Positions 57,401 through 63,360 are shown, counted from the first letter of the stretch. The stretch: 64,000 bases of DNA from Amoebophrya sp. A120 (GCA_905178155.1 CAJINV010000004.1:10337655-10401654); one strand, 5' to 3'. Translations and numbers: made by a program. Notes: generated by a model not told the origin, from the letters alone.

Positions 57401-60400
57401 TGCTTGTTGCGCTAGATCCCCTAGTTCGCTTCTCCATAACCCGATCCGCATTTTATTTTCCGTTGTGTACCCGTTGAAAACCAATCTGTCCAGGGGCGGC
57501 GCGTGCCTAACATCCGGGGTTTGCGCGAAGGCGTAAGGTGCGCCGGTCATTTGGTCCACTTGGATAGTAGAGTACACGTTGAACACGTCTGCGGTCGGGA
57601 CCGAAAGTTTTCCGGCAGACACCTCCCCGGCCATGAACCCGTATCAACTGCAACAGTGTCTGGGTCTGGAAGATTGCGAGACTTCTCATGCTAGTCTAGT
57701 ATGACTCTGCACTCTGTATTGCGTGGCCACCAAGAGGTCCTCTTGCCTATCATGCAAAAGCGCAGTTTCTCATGCGAAATACGCAGCACAGAAACACGAA
57801 AAAACTTGTCGTGCTTGGCGGCGCATTACAGAGCACTTTATTGCTCACGGACTTGCATCACAAGTTTTCAGACCCAGACATATTTGCACTCCATAACCCG
57901 TTTGTTTTCACCACGTTCCCGTTCAAAGCCACGTTTCCTAGGGGTGCTTGCACTAACTCGGACAGCGATTTGGAGGCGACAGACCGCGCCCCGCCCGGGG
58001 AGGTCGGTTTTTGCTTCTGGTCCTTCTTCAAATCGAAACTGACGGTGTTTGCGTTCATTGAGAGAATCACCGTAGACGCGGGCTTGAAATAAGCGTCTGT
58101 GACGAATATGACTTGCAAAAATGTCTGGGTCTGGAAGATTGATAAAACTTGTCATGCTAAAACCAAATCATGCAAAAATCTGTGCTGCATGACTGCCAAA
58201 AGCTGTCCTCTTTCGATCAAGTTGGGTGAGAGTTTCTCATGCAGGAGAGGCATGACAGAGACCTCACAGACTCTGTCATGCTAGGTCCTGCATTCCAAAC
58301 CTCATGGGGCATGGAGAATATGCATGAGCAGTTTGCATTCTTCCAGACCCAGACAGATTTGCATTTGATAACGAAGTTGCCACTGCCAAAGTCCGTCGCC
58401 TTCTGCACCGACCAAGCGGTTCCGTCGTATTTGAACTCCGGGGCGTCCGTCTGGATTGCGAGCGCAAGCTCCGGCTCGGGTTCCGTCATGGCGCCACGGC
58501 AAAGCAAACGCGTCCGGCCGGAAAGAACGGAGGTCGGAGGGGAAAAACTTGTTTGTTCCGTCGTGGGGTTTGTTGTAATCGCTGCTGAAGTTCCTTGTTT
58601 ATTCAGGTCCTTGCCGCTAACTGTGTTTCCGTACGACTGGTTGATTGTGTTTTGCGTGGTCCCAAAGCCAATTCCAATTGACACGGTTTTCGTCGGCTTA
58701 TTCGCCGGTGTAGTTCCAGAAGCGCCACCAATAACTGGGCTCTTGTACCGCAGCACAGCCGCGTCCGCAGCGCCGGTCGCCGCCGGCGCAGTCGTGTCGA
58801 TGCTGCAGCCGACGGGGAAAGCGGCGTCGCCTTCGATCTTCGGCTCTTTCGGTCCTGCTCCAGTCGCTTGTTCTTTTGCCATTGTTTCAAAGACGTAGGC
58901 GTGCGCGTCGCGGCACATGCTTTTCGACGTGATTTCCATGCCGGTGGGGCAGGTCTGCGTCAAGATCGGCATTTGGCGGAACGGACCGGTGTCACGACGG
59001 ACGTTTTCGTTCTTGCTCATCGTGGTTGTGGTCCCGCTGACATGAACATCCAGTTCGCAAAGCCGCAACCGCGGGTGCGGATCAGAAGAGGTGGCAGTTG
59101 ATGTCGACAACGGCGAAGCCGATGGATTATCCCCGGACGGAACTGACAGTCTGAATTTCCGCCCCGTCATCCCCGCCACCCCGCACTGCTCTGTTGTCGG
59201 CGTGCCTTTAATATCTTTTTGCTGCTTGCTGTTTCCTCCTGCACTTTTGTCCGATGAACCCCCTGCGACCTTAATTCCAAGCTTCGCTGCCGTGTATGTC
59301 GCTGTGGAAGAGAAGGTCTGCCGCTCGTAGCAATCCACTTGCTCCGAGTTTGGCGGTGGGACAATGACTTTGTTCGCGCCGGTTTGTTGATCCTGCTGTT
59401 CCAATTGCTCTTCCTTCTCCAACGTGGAAACAACTTTCGTCCCCAGCTTTTCCGACCGTACTTGGAAAAAGCACTGTCCGACACTGCTGGGTTCGTTCGA
59501 TTTGGAAACAAAGGTGAACCCCAAACAGCCATTCCCGAAACGCCAACAGTCGTCCTGGCAATCTGCGACCGTCCAGGTCCGTGCGAGCGGGTTCGACGGC
59601 GGGATTCTGCCCAGCGTGTTCTCGCCCGTTTTTCCGAACAGGCACTGCATGTTGCGGGATTTCAGCTTGTACTCATCCAATTTGGTCGGACACGGAATGT
59701 CGTCCACGAAAAACAGCATCTTCTCCGGTGGTGTTTGGTCCCCGAAGTTCATCGACATTCCCTTGACTTGTACCGGCTTCGGAAGCGTCATCGTGTACGA
59801 GGGATTGGCTAGTCCCTCGAGACTGACGCAGGTGTTCACGTCGGCGTCTATGGCGGCTTCGGCAGATCCTTCCGTGGTGTACAGTGCGTTTTCCCGCTCG
59901 GAAAGCTGGAGAACCTGCTCGCGAAGTAGATTCGCGTTTGATGTTCTGGCGCTACTAGAAGAAGAGGAACTGCTGTCACGCTCATTATTTCGCTTATTGT
60001 GCCTGCTGTCTTCTAGCAATGTCAGATCATGATCTTCTGCATGATTTTTGTTTCCCGTGGGAGGTGGACCTATCCGCTTCGACAACGCCAATAAACTGAT
60101 TGGGTTGGTCGTCCTCAACTTTCGCATGAACGCCAAGTATTGGCCGTGGGACAGGTTGCGGACGTGAGGGTCTTCTTGCAGAAACGCGACTTGGTTGAGG
60201 GAACTTCTGTCGGAGCTGCTCGCTCGACCGTTGTCCCCATACCACGAGCCGAGCGCCGCAGACCGCGGAATGGTTCCGATTGAGGACTTCACACCCTCAA
60301 TCTTTGCCACGTTTAATGCGTAGGTAGTTTCTTGCTGCCGGGTAGATCTGCTTTCAATGTTCTGGAGCGTGGACTTGGTGAGGGTACCAACTGCGCTGCT

Positions 60401-63360
60401 TTTTTCTCCTCTAGTTGTGCCATGGATTGCGTTCGTGCCACTGTGCGAATTCCTTCGGCAGATTTTCCGGAACAGCCCAGCAGAGGAATTTCCAGTCCTT
60501 GATGTTTTCCTACCCTGATCCGTAGTCTCCTCTCCCAGCCGTAGAAACGGGGACGAGACGCCGAGATTCCTCGCAAGTTCAGTCTTCTCAGAAAACGCGC
60601 AGCCGAGAGGAACGGCTTCCATTTCCCTCACTTTCGCCCAGCACTGCGTTGTCGAGGGGGCGGGGTGCGAACCGGTTCTTTTCGCATTGTGGTTTACTTC
60701 CAACCGGTCCAGGGTCGTCACTTCCCCGCGGAGCAGCTCACACACAGGTTTTTTTCCACTTTCATGCCACACGATAGCGCTGCATTCCGCGATGTTTTTG
60801 CACGCCTCCGCACAGGCTGCTGGCGTGCTCATGCCGGACCTGACAAGCTCGGTGTACGCAGTGGTTTGGAGCTCCTGGTTTGTTGTACTTGAGAAGCTGC
60901 CATCTTGGTACTCAAGGAGTTGCACTTCCTCGTCAGAACTTCTGGATTTTCCCTGGGACGCAGCGTGCAGGAACTTCCCTTTTGACGTCGTGCATTTCGT
61001 GTTGTCAAAGACCTCGAAACCTGTGTCGCTACCGTCGTAGAGATGGACGGAGGTTCTTGTGTAGTGTGATTTATTTCTCAGAGAAGTCCTTTTTCTTTTC
61101 GCCAAAAGCTGGAGGTAGGACAAAACGGCTCCTCTACTTTGCCGGCGCACAACTTCTTCTCCACTTGATGTAGTTCCCGCTTTCGGCGCTTGTTTCATCG
61201 TGGACTCGGAAACCAAAAAATCGAACGCCGCAGCGCACTCATCGGGGTCCATGATTTCCGCGCCGGCTGGACAGAAGTCGCTGCTGGCTGTGTACTCGTC
61301 CTGATGCCGCCCTTCTACTTCTCCTGCAGACACAGAGGCCGTGGTTCTTTTGGACAAAGCCGCGGCTTCCTCTTGCTCCAACGCAAGGGCCTGTGGGCGG
61401 TTGTTCTTTTGCTTCTTGTAGAAATTATGCGGATCCTCCTCTTCCTCCCTCTCCAGAGCGTAGTACTGCCCTCTACACCGGAAATCCTCCAGCAAGTAGC
61501 CTTCGTCACAAGAGACGCAATCCACGCCGCCGTGCAGCAAGCAAGTGTTCCCGACCGCGCCTCTTCCATTTGCGCAGCTGCTGCAGACATTCTGCTGGCA
61601 CGAGTTTGTCTTCAGATCGTAGTAGGTCCCCGGGGAGACCAGGCTGCAGTCCAGGCGTTCGCACGCTTTTTTCAGGGAAGAGACCGGGAAGCAGGAGCCA
61701 TTTTCCTGTGGTTGAATTGTGGGATTTTCTGGACTAGTCTACAAAAGAAGTAATCGCAACACAAATGCAGGTAGATGATCCGAAACATCATGAAATGCAA
61801 ATTGTAATGGGCTGCTCACGCTAAGGACATCAACACCTCATATTTGCATCACTTACCAGCATCGGCACGGTGAGGGCCCCGGCGGACTTCCTCCCCGTAG
61901 CTGCTGCCAAATTTTCCACCGACTCGCTGTGGCCCAGAAAAGCGTTGCAGGAACAGCGGTTCATCGGATCTGGCCCTACAAAGCTGCACGCTGTCGTCCC
62001 GTCGTACAGCTCTGTTTCGACCTCTCTCGACGAGTCGCAGAAGAGCGCGTTCGTGGTTATTGCACTACCAGTACCTGCTCCAAGCGGCCTGGCGCTCATC
62101 GAGGTGGACAGCAGAATCGCGCCGTTGATCGATGCCTGCCTGCTGGCATCCACACAGACAGTACTGGTCCTACTTTTCATCGTTGACGACTCACTTTCTG
62201 TTCCGGAAACAGAGCTCGTTGTTCGGAGAATATACCCCGCGGCACAGGAAAGACACTCGTGGCCGCCATTCGCCGAACATGCGGGGGAGGAGGACGCGCT
62301 TCGCGGTGCACCGTCAGTGCAGTGACAGATGTTGGGTACGCAGTAGGGAGCCTCGCCGGCGGTGCTTCCGGCGGCAAGGGCTACTGGGCCGTGAAAGCCG
62401 GCGTGGCACGACTTGCAAGCAATGCGGAGGGAGGAGCTGGAGGCGACGGATTTGTAGGTGTCCAGGGCGGAGGACGTTCTTGCGGTACTGTCACTAAAAA
62501 CCTCGTGCTGGGACGTGCTTGTTAACGCTGCCTCTCCCCGACCACCTCTCGAATCATCTATTTCCAGCAACGAAACTTTGCTTGGATCCGGCTGGTAGAA
62601 CAGGTCGGCTAAGGTCGACGAAGGTTTTTTTCGTCCGTAGTTCTCCAACGACGTACTAGAACTTGCACGACCTCCCGGTGCGCTACTACGATCTCCTCCG
62701 GAAAAATTACCACCGCCGATCGCGAAGCTCTGGGCCCAAATCTCCACACACTCCTTACTATCCGCAGGTTCGCCGCCCGGGCAGGCACACGTCGCCGGGG
62801 CGCAGGTCTCCGTGCGGGCGTCGAAGTAGTGGCCGGCATTGCAGGTCACGGTCTTGTCGCACCGATGCTCGTTGTGCGCGAGACACTGTTTTCCCACCGC
62901 GGCCTTGTCGCCCTGCTCGCAGGTGCAGATGTTCGGAGTGCAGATGGACTCTGCATTTGTCGCTGATGAAATGCCGTCTTGTGCCGAAGATCCTTCTTGT
63001 AGTAGCAGTGCTGTTCCACTTGCAGTTCCGGTAACAGGAGAAGAACTGTCAACGTTCCTCCTCTCTAAGTGAAACCCCGCGTCGCAGCTTTCGCACTGCC
63101 TGGCTGCGCGGGAACTGCAGGCCGGACCCTTTGCTCCAAATCCATTCTCGCAACTGCACTCGTTCTGCTGGCAGCTCCGCGTCATGACGCTAGTGGACGA
63201 CGCATCTTCGGTCTCCACCTGCAGAAAAAAACCCGCGTCGCAGCTGACACAGAACTCGAGGTTGCGCGCCGGACAGGTAATTTGCGTCTGGCCGGAGACC
63301 GCCGCTTCCCCGTTTGCGCAAGAGCACGTATTAGGATACTCGGCATACCGTAATAAGCGG
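37458..63360 (-). CDS. Giant Cys-rich extracellular protein gene (WSC, PAN and galactose-binding-like modules)
   Basis: Minus-strand gene; the 5' end is probably beyond or near the window edge. Inferred exons: about 63360-61857, 61738-58371, 58106-57896, 57641-56429, 56189-55769, 55615-55547, 55401-54711, 54430-54375, 54053-53029, 52760-51635, 51480-50700, 50419-49515, 49190-48623, 48359 to about 47757, about 45790-44678, 44468-44429, 44164-44112, 43902-43303, 42309-42032, 41770-41731, 41247-39739, 39427-39379, 39116-38666, 38449-38092, 37803-37458. The total is about 17.4 kb of coding sequence. Modules in order: Cys-rich repeats with a CxCxxG pattern, PAN-like modules, galactose-binding-like segments, two WSC domains, and more PAN-like and CxC modules. 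No membrane helix was seen near the C-terminus, so a secreted or surface-coat role is inferred. Twenty-one introners and two GT-AG introns interrupt it. All joints but the one at 42310 (and the unresolved transposon intron) are in frame. Confidence 0.75.
37804..38091. mobile_element. Introner, family B, diverged (288 bp)
   Basis: Ends TATCCTTTGCAAAAGCTGTA and ...GATGCTCTTTTGCAATGCATA, a loose version of the family-B TIR. Flanks CCATC/TCATT are poorly matched. Removal leaves ...FEIVPGEM joined in frame to the last exon. Confidence 0.8.
38450..38665. mobile_element. Introner, family G (216 bp)
   Basis: TIR TATCACGAGAAAAAAGTGTA with ...TAACACTTTTTTCTCATGATA. Target duplication TCCTC (38445-38449, 38666-38670). 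Removal joins GGSDEEDED to AVKNKPQPTVSNG in frame. Confidence 0.9.
39117..39378. mobile_element. Introner, family A (262 bp)
   Basis: TATCAAATGCAAAAATGTCT with the GTCTGGGTCTCGAA core and right end ...AAATTTGCAATCCATA. Target duplication GTCCG (39112-39116, 39379-39383). Removal joins VDCAD to GSTQASLRAKMER in frame. Confidence 0.9.
39428..39738. mobile_element. Introner, family C (311 bp)
   Basis: TIR TATCAAATGGAAAAATCCCC followed by CCTCCCCATATCG, mirrored by ATATGGGGAGGGGGGATTTT near the right end. Target duplication ACAGG (39423-39427, 39739-39743). Removal joins IMKSCNL to WEDPLWVGK in frame. Confidence 0.9.
39739..41247 (-). CDS. Giant gene, exon 41247-39739
   Basis: The exon starts ELPPMSRGDRSAFSSMEGTA. 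Helical and Ala/Glu-rich sequence (ALELEESQAKLRKQVYLDAE) leads to Thr/Pro-rich linker. At the C-terminal side there are Cys-rich segments with CxCxxG-like spacing (YGALCTCPDSQTYWIRAVQD; NRYGGFCRCPSGHEYAVSS; DGCLTLNCKNGIMKSCNL), resembling the modules in the N-terminal exons. Confidence 0.8.
41248..41730. mobile_element. Introner, family B, enlarged by foreign cargo (483 bp)
   Basis: TIRs TATCCTGTGCAGAAGTATCG and ...TACGATGCTTTTGCAATGCATA. Target duplication CGTGA (41243-41247, 41731-41735). Removal joins VVVGEGFT to ELPPMSRGD in frame. Other intact family-B members are about 145-155 bp. This one holds an extra GC-rich stretch at about 41345-41640 that, on the plus strand, is open and protein-like (IMSLRHDELERLFLGRKIL). 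Confidence 0.82.
41731..44468 (-). CDS. Giant gene, run of short exons between six introners
   Basis: Exons 44468-44429 (40 bp), 44164-44112 (53 bp), 43902-43303, 42309-42032 and 41770-41731 (40 bp). They encode Thr/Ser-rich and acidic linker (YVNESNTTTTSSTTEAVWSP, AADLMAANVAAMSNALTSW, EEQIEDESEKDLQGNPDADA). A helical segment without Cys follows (TKWTLKDWAYNLGNPTYERL, LQDIAVMLFECVEAVPKLTG). The micro-exons exist only because introners landed close together. Confidence 0.72.
41771..42031. mobile_element. Introner, family A (261 bp)
   Basis: TATCAATTGCAAAAATGTCT with GGGTCGGGAA core, right end ...TTTTTGCAACCCATA. Target duplication CAGCC (41766-41770, 42032-42036). Removal joins LGLLRKRL to FELRVVVGEGF in frame. 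Confidence 0.9.
42310..43302. mobile_element. Introner, family A, with nested DNA transposon (993 bp)
   Basis: Outer ends TATGCATTGCAAATATGTCT and ...CATTTGTCAATCCATA with the GTCTGGGTCTGGAA core. Target duplication TCCCCC (42304-42309, 43303-43308). A 725-bp element at 42497-43221 sits inside. Removing the whole with one duplication joins MWMPGG to a frame that stops soon; the obvious downstream frame (TNTTKWTLKDWAYN) needs one more or two fewer bases at the poly-G joint. Confidence 0.85.
42497..43221. mobile_element. MITE-like DNA element, copy 2, nested in an introner (725 bp)
   Basis: Starts CAATAATAGCCGCCGAGGCG and ends ...GGTGACCTCACTA, flanked by CATAC (42492-42496, 43222-43226). The pre-insertion sequence can be read from the related introner at 41771-42031 (GGCACTCACGCAACACAG against GGCACTCATAC...CATACAACACAG), which confirms the boundaries. 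Non-coding; shares its interior with 21481-22195. Confidence 0.85.
43903..44111. mobile_element. Introner, family G (209 bp)
   Basis: TIR TATCGTGAGAAAAAAGTGTT and ...AACAGTTTTTTCTTGCGATA. Target duplication TCTGT (43898-43902, 44112-44116). Removal joins TTTTSSTT to EAVWSPYDPEE in frame. Confidence 0.9.
44165..44428. mobile_element. Introner, family A (264 bp)
   Basis: TATGCATTGCAAAAATGTCT with GTCTCGGTCTGGCA core, right end ...TTTTTGCATTTGATA. Flanks GAAGT/GAAAT (4 of 5). Removal joins DNTTIIS to SYVNESNTTTT in frame. Confidence 0.88.
44469..44677. mobile_element. Introner, family G (209 bp)
   Basis: TIR TATCCAAGAAAAAAACGTTG and ...CTTTTTTTCTTGGATA. Flanks CCCCT/TCCCT (4 of 5). Removal joins GYYQPGEG to NETSSDNTTII in frame. 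Confidence 0.87.
44678..45790 (-). CDS. Giant gene, exon with two PAN-like modules
   Basis: Begins near YSWIGSDRRKSFPYHVKRAA. Two segments fit a PAN/apple-type Cys spacing (CxxxC, CxAF or CGF, then a later C): SPDACSALCAVQKGCVAFTW with CKLLNKF, and SFEDCSKRCAEGSEAWLTNC with GKCTLFADDA. A Thr/Ser linker separates them. The 5' joint is unresolved because a transposon occupies the upstream intron. Confidence 0.75.
45816..47680. mobile_element. Transposon with 588-bp near-perfect inverted repeats, interior is an assembly gap
   Basis: Left arm 45816-46403 and right arm 47093-47680 are reverse complements differing at one visible base (TTTTGAGTTC versus TTTTGGGTTC). The ends TAGACAAGG...CCTTGTCTA are flanked by a 7-bp target duplication ACAAGAT (45809-45815, 47681-47687). 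Bases 46404-47092 are N, so any transposase would be hidden there. It lies in a region between two giant-gene exons, probably an intron starting GTATTAAATAC at 47756. Open frames spanning the N run are meaningless. Confidence 0.85.
46404..47092. other. Assembly gap (689 N)
   Basis: A run of N exactly in the centre of the inverted-repeat element, with equal 588-bp arms on both sides. The true length is unknown. A palindrome of this size is hard to assemble, which explains the gap. Confidence 0.99.
47757..50419 (-). CDS. Giant gene, exons 50419-49515, 49190-48623, 48359-47757
   Basis: 50419-49515 has a helical Arg/Glu-rich start (DKDDIITLQIGERREEVVEF) and a PAN-like segment (TTPTQCATLCQIQTLCRRME ... 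MCRLYPVGG). 49190-48623 carries GTVAECQKLCDSMGEKCSGF TSV, another PAN-like core. 48359-47757 (AKAKANLMNETVFPLGSPSE) has scattered Cys (CYQKQTYRLT, CQGPCTDPKTNACGNPSS) and ends at VPSLVACM before a GTATTAAATAC donor-like sequence. All internal joints across introners are in frame. Confidence 0.78.
48360..48622. mobile_element. Introner, family A (263 bp)
   Basis: TATGGATTGCAAAAGTGTCT with GTCTGGGTCTGGAA core, right end ...GTTTGCAATCCATA. Target duplication CGCCA (48355-48359, 48623-48627). Removal joins AREDDMA to KAKANLMNE in frame. Confidence 0.9.
49191..49514. mobile_element. Introner, family C (324 bp)
   Basis: TATCAAAAGGGAAAATCCCC then CCTCCTCATATC, mirrored by ATATGGGGAGGGGGGATTTT at the right end. 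Target duplication CTTCG (49186-49190, 49515-49519). Removal joins LKNESE to AEATFEEREMI in frame. Confidence 0.9.
50420..50699. mobile_element. Introner, family D (280 bp)
   Basis: TATCCTGAGTAAAAACGTAC with CCACACCATAGT inside, mirrored at the right end. Target duplication CGGCT (50415-50419, 50700-50704). Removal joins DMMCRQA to GFADGGKFLRP in frame. Confidence 0.9.
50700..51480 (-). CDS. Giant gene, exon 51480-50700, PAN and CxC modules
   Basis: After the canonical intron 51481-51634 (GTAAGT...TTACAG) the frame continues TE-QNGVACAAACDAAADSC VAFDYEATAKQCRLF, a PAN-like core that starts at the splice joint. Then come GLCTCEFGKPAVGTLCSNLP, CTPKQCACPSYSDPSTGS and EKCPEHGAVHCVRCINGFQL, matching the CxC...CxxCxxGF module of the first exons, and a helical tail (KRKELREEVETLRMECRTEH). 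Confidence 0.82.
51481..51634 (-). other. Canonical GT-AG intron (154 bp)
   Basis: Donor GTAAGTAGTAGG after codon GAG, acceptor ATTACAG before CAA AAC. Phase 0 joint gives ...GATSTE-QNGVACAAAC. It has no TIR or flanking duplication, unlike the introners. Confidence 0.85.
51635..52760 (-). CDS. Giant gene, exon with PAN-like and galactose-binding-like segments
   Basis: From the 5' side: GGMCLCPDGSIEYAAAVSD (CxC module), GYEASKACAAHCALNNRWCD with GTCELVSRTVEP (PAN-like). Then a discoidin/F5-8-like beta-sandwich candidate: AVDDDRATQVQLPVGGKWGM, FPKPVRVASVQVRFTAAEL and CNNLRGLKVSVVNNGKGDAM LSDVQILG, where the C and final V-x-I-L-G match the usual closing strand. The domain call is by pattern only. 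Confidence 0.75.
52761..53028. mobile_element. Introner, family A (268 bp)
   Basis: TATCAAATGCAAAAATGTCT with GTCTGGGTCTGGAA core; the right arm carries a small insertion (CCAGACCAAGTCCAAGACA). Target duplication CGGTG (52756-52760, 53029-53033). Removal joins NVVNADT to GLLKLDDRIAI in frame. Confidence 0.9.
53029..54430 (-). CDS. Giant gene, PAN domain (split by introner) and second WSC domain
   Basis: Exons 54430-54375 (56 bp) and 54053-53029. The PAN core reads RLSSTMCRSLCDDAVPT across the joint into CGGFVYNKIGGNCDFYSA. A second PAN-like core is GIEECTAECEKRDKDCESFE YSVNKRHCILQ. The WSC domain runs from KHMGCFDSDLLANPETTPWT through SVAECREWC, HYFAVGASDCFCSLFYL and CGPCTAKGEDPRFPCG to RRVSVYEVKL, with the WSC spacing of GCF/Y, ExCxxxC, FxVxxxxxCxC and closing VY. 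WSC domains are carbohydrate-binding modules in cell-surface proteins of fungi and other eukaryotes. Confidence 0.8.
54054..54374. mobile_element. Introner, family C (321 bp)
   Basis: TATTAAAAGGAAAAGTCCCC then CCTCCCCATATC, mirrored by ATATGGGGAGGGGGGATTTT. Target duplication GTCGG (54049-54053, 54375-54379). Removal joins CDDAVPT to CGGFVYNKIGG in frame, inside a PAN domain. Confidence 0.9.
54431..54710. mobile_element. Introner, family D (280 bp)
   Basis: Left end TATCATTTGTAAAAACGTCC is degenerate; the right end GTTTTTACTCAGGATA is canonical. Inner arms with CCCCACCCC/GGTGTGGGG. Target duplication ACCGT (54426-54430, 54711-54715). Removal joins TDDTTETV to RLSSTMCRSL in frame. Confidence 0.9.
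54711..56189 (-). CDS. Giant gene, first WSC domain interrupted by two introners
   Basis: Exons 56189-55769, 55615-55547 (69 bp) and 55401-54711. Joined, the WSC domain reads ELLGCYAMGP, TTTQSEKNPDYSKPAKSSFQ, TVQAANFPAMVLVSKLTQET, CSGMCGSFPFFGLYGGDAVS, CRCGDKNATAEL, then CSKGLYDIEGCNLDAEYCGA and TDRIAVYS. That gives GCY, TxExCxxxC, FFGLxxG, CxCG and a closing VY. A second Cys-bearing segment follows (FTADTCSEQCLATNWCAGVL). The domain is recognisable only after both family-B introners are spliced out. Confidence 0.85.
55402..55546. mobile_element. Introner, family B (145 bp)
   Basis: TATGGACTGCAAAAGTATCG and ...ACGATACTTTTGCACAGGATA. Target duplication CGTTT (55397-55401, 55547-55551). Removal joins AKSSFQT to VQAANFPAMV in frame, inside a WSC domain. 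Confidence 0.92.
55616..55768. mobile_element. Introner, family B (153 bp)
   Basis: TATGCATTGCAAAAGTATCG and ...ACGATACTTTTGCACAGGATA. Target duplication GGGCC (55611-55615, 55769-55773). Removal joins LGCYAMGP to TTTQSEKNPD in frame, inside the same WSC domain as its neighbour. Confidence 0.92.
56190..56428. mobile_element. Introner, family E (239 bp)
   Basis: ATGGCGTTCTCAAATGTTAC with TTACATTCTCAACTGTTACA, mirrored at the right end up to CCCATAT. Target duplication CGGAT (56185-56189, 56429-56433). Removal joins RFQSGIDP to KACSFPESSS in frame. Confidence 0.9.
56429..58106 (-). CDS. Giant gene, exons 58106-57896 and 57641-56429
   Basis: The exons encode TDAYFKPASTVILSMNANTV, then GFMAGEVSAGKLSVPTADVF, GAPYAFAQTPDVRHAPPLDR LVF and DEKDFRYAGAAWDEYGPKTI. 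Near the 3' end are CDVGDYFVDSAACIENVKKS and TAVNWLHSGGKSFPTASKNA. The segment from FHPVQVFVQPQGPHLALEIL to KFDGTAWS-like repeats in the neighbouring exon suggests a repeated, non-PAN ordered domain (compare APEFKYDGTAWSVQKATDFG at about 58400), not recognised. Confidence 0.7.
57642..57895. mobile_element. Introner, family A (254 bp)
   Basis: TATCAACTGCAACAGTGTCT with GTCTGGGTCTGGAA core, right end ...ATATTTGCACTCCATA. Target duplication ACCCG (57637-57641, 57896-57900). Removal joins GNVVKTNG to FMAGEVSAGKL in frame. Confidence 0.9.
58107..58370. mobile_element. Introner, family A (264 bp)
   Basis: TATGACTTGCAAAAATGTCT with GTCTGGGTCTGGAA core, right end ...AGATTTGCATTTGATA. Target duplication ACGAA (58102-58106, 58371-58375). 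Removal joins TDFGSGNFV to TDAYFKPASTV in frame. Confidence 0.9.
58371..61738 (-). CDS. Giant gene, largest exon (3.4 kb)
   Basis: Begins TSPENPTIQPQENGSCFPV, then a CxxC module (NVCSSCANGRGAVGNTCLLH, CVSCDEGYLLEDFRC). PAN-like cores: GMSTPAACAEACKNIAECSA with CELLRG, and RTWTVADCQDDCWRFGNGCL GFTF with QCFFQVRSE. Galactose-binding-like pieces: AAIDADVNTCVSLEGLANPS YTMTLPKPVQVKGMSMNFG, and CGVAGMTGRKFRLSVPSGDN with LRLCELDVHVSG, the latter close to the F5/8-type closing strand. Ser/Arg-rich disordered linkers lie between. It ends at the family-A introner at 58370. Confidence 0.8.
61739..61856 (-). other. Canonical GT-AG intron (118 bp)
   Basis: Donor CTG|GTAAGTGATGC, acceptor CTTTTGTAG|ACTAGTCC. 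Phase 0 joint gives ...ALTVPML-TSPENPTIQPQ. No TIR and no flanking duplication. Confidence 0.87.
61857..63360 (-). CDS. Giant gene, most 5' exon in window: Cys-rich repeat array
   Basis: Four or five copies of a module with pattern N-x-C-x-C-x-x-G ... C ... C-x-x-C-x-x-G-F/Y: NTCSCANGEAAVSG with EFCVSCDAGFFLQ; NECSCENGFGAKGPACSS with QCESCDAGFHLE; NICTCEQGDKAAVGKQC with CNAGHYFDARTETC and CACPGGEPADSKEC; NICHCTDGAPRSASSSPAC with ECLSCAAGYILR. Ser/Thr-rich linkers lie between. This resembles EGF/TNFR-like stalk repeats, but no named family is claimed. The frame stays open to 63536 (ending in hydrophobic sequence), so the true 5' boundary is not fixed. Confidence 0.75.

Noticed and set aside
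3312-58370. Regularly spaced short repeats suggesting a CRISPR array
   Set aside because: The repeats are terminal inverted repeats of introners, spaced irregularly over kilobases inside eukaryotic genes.
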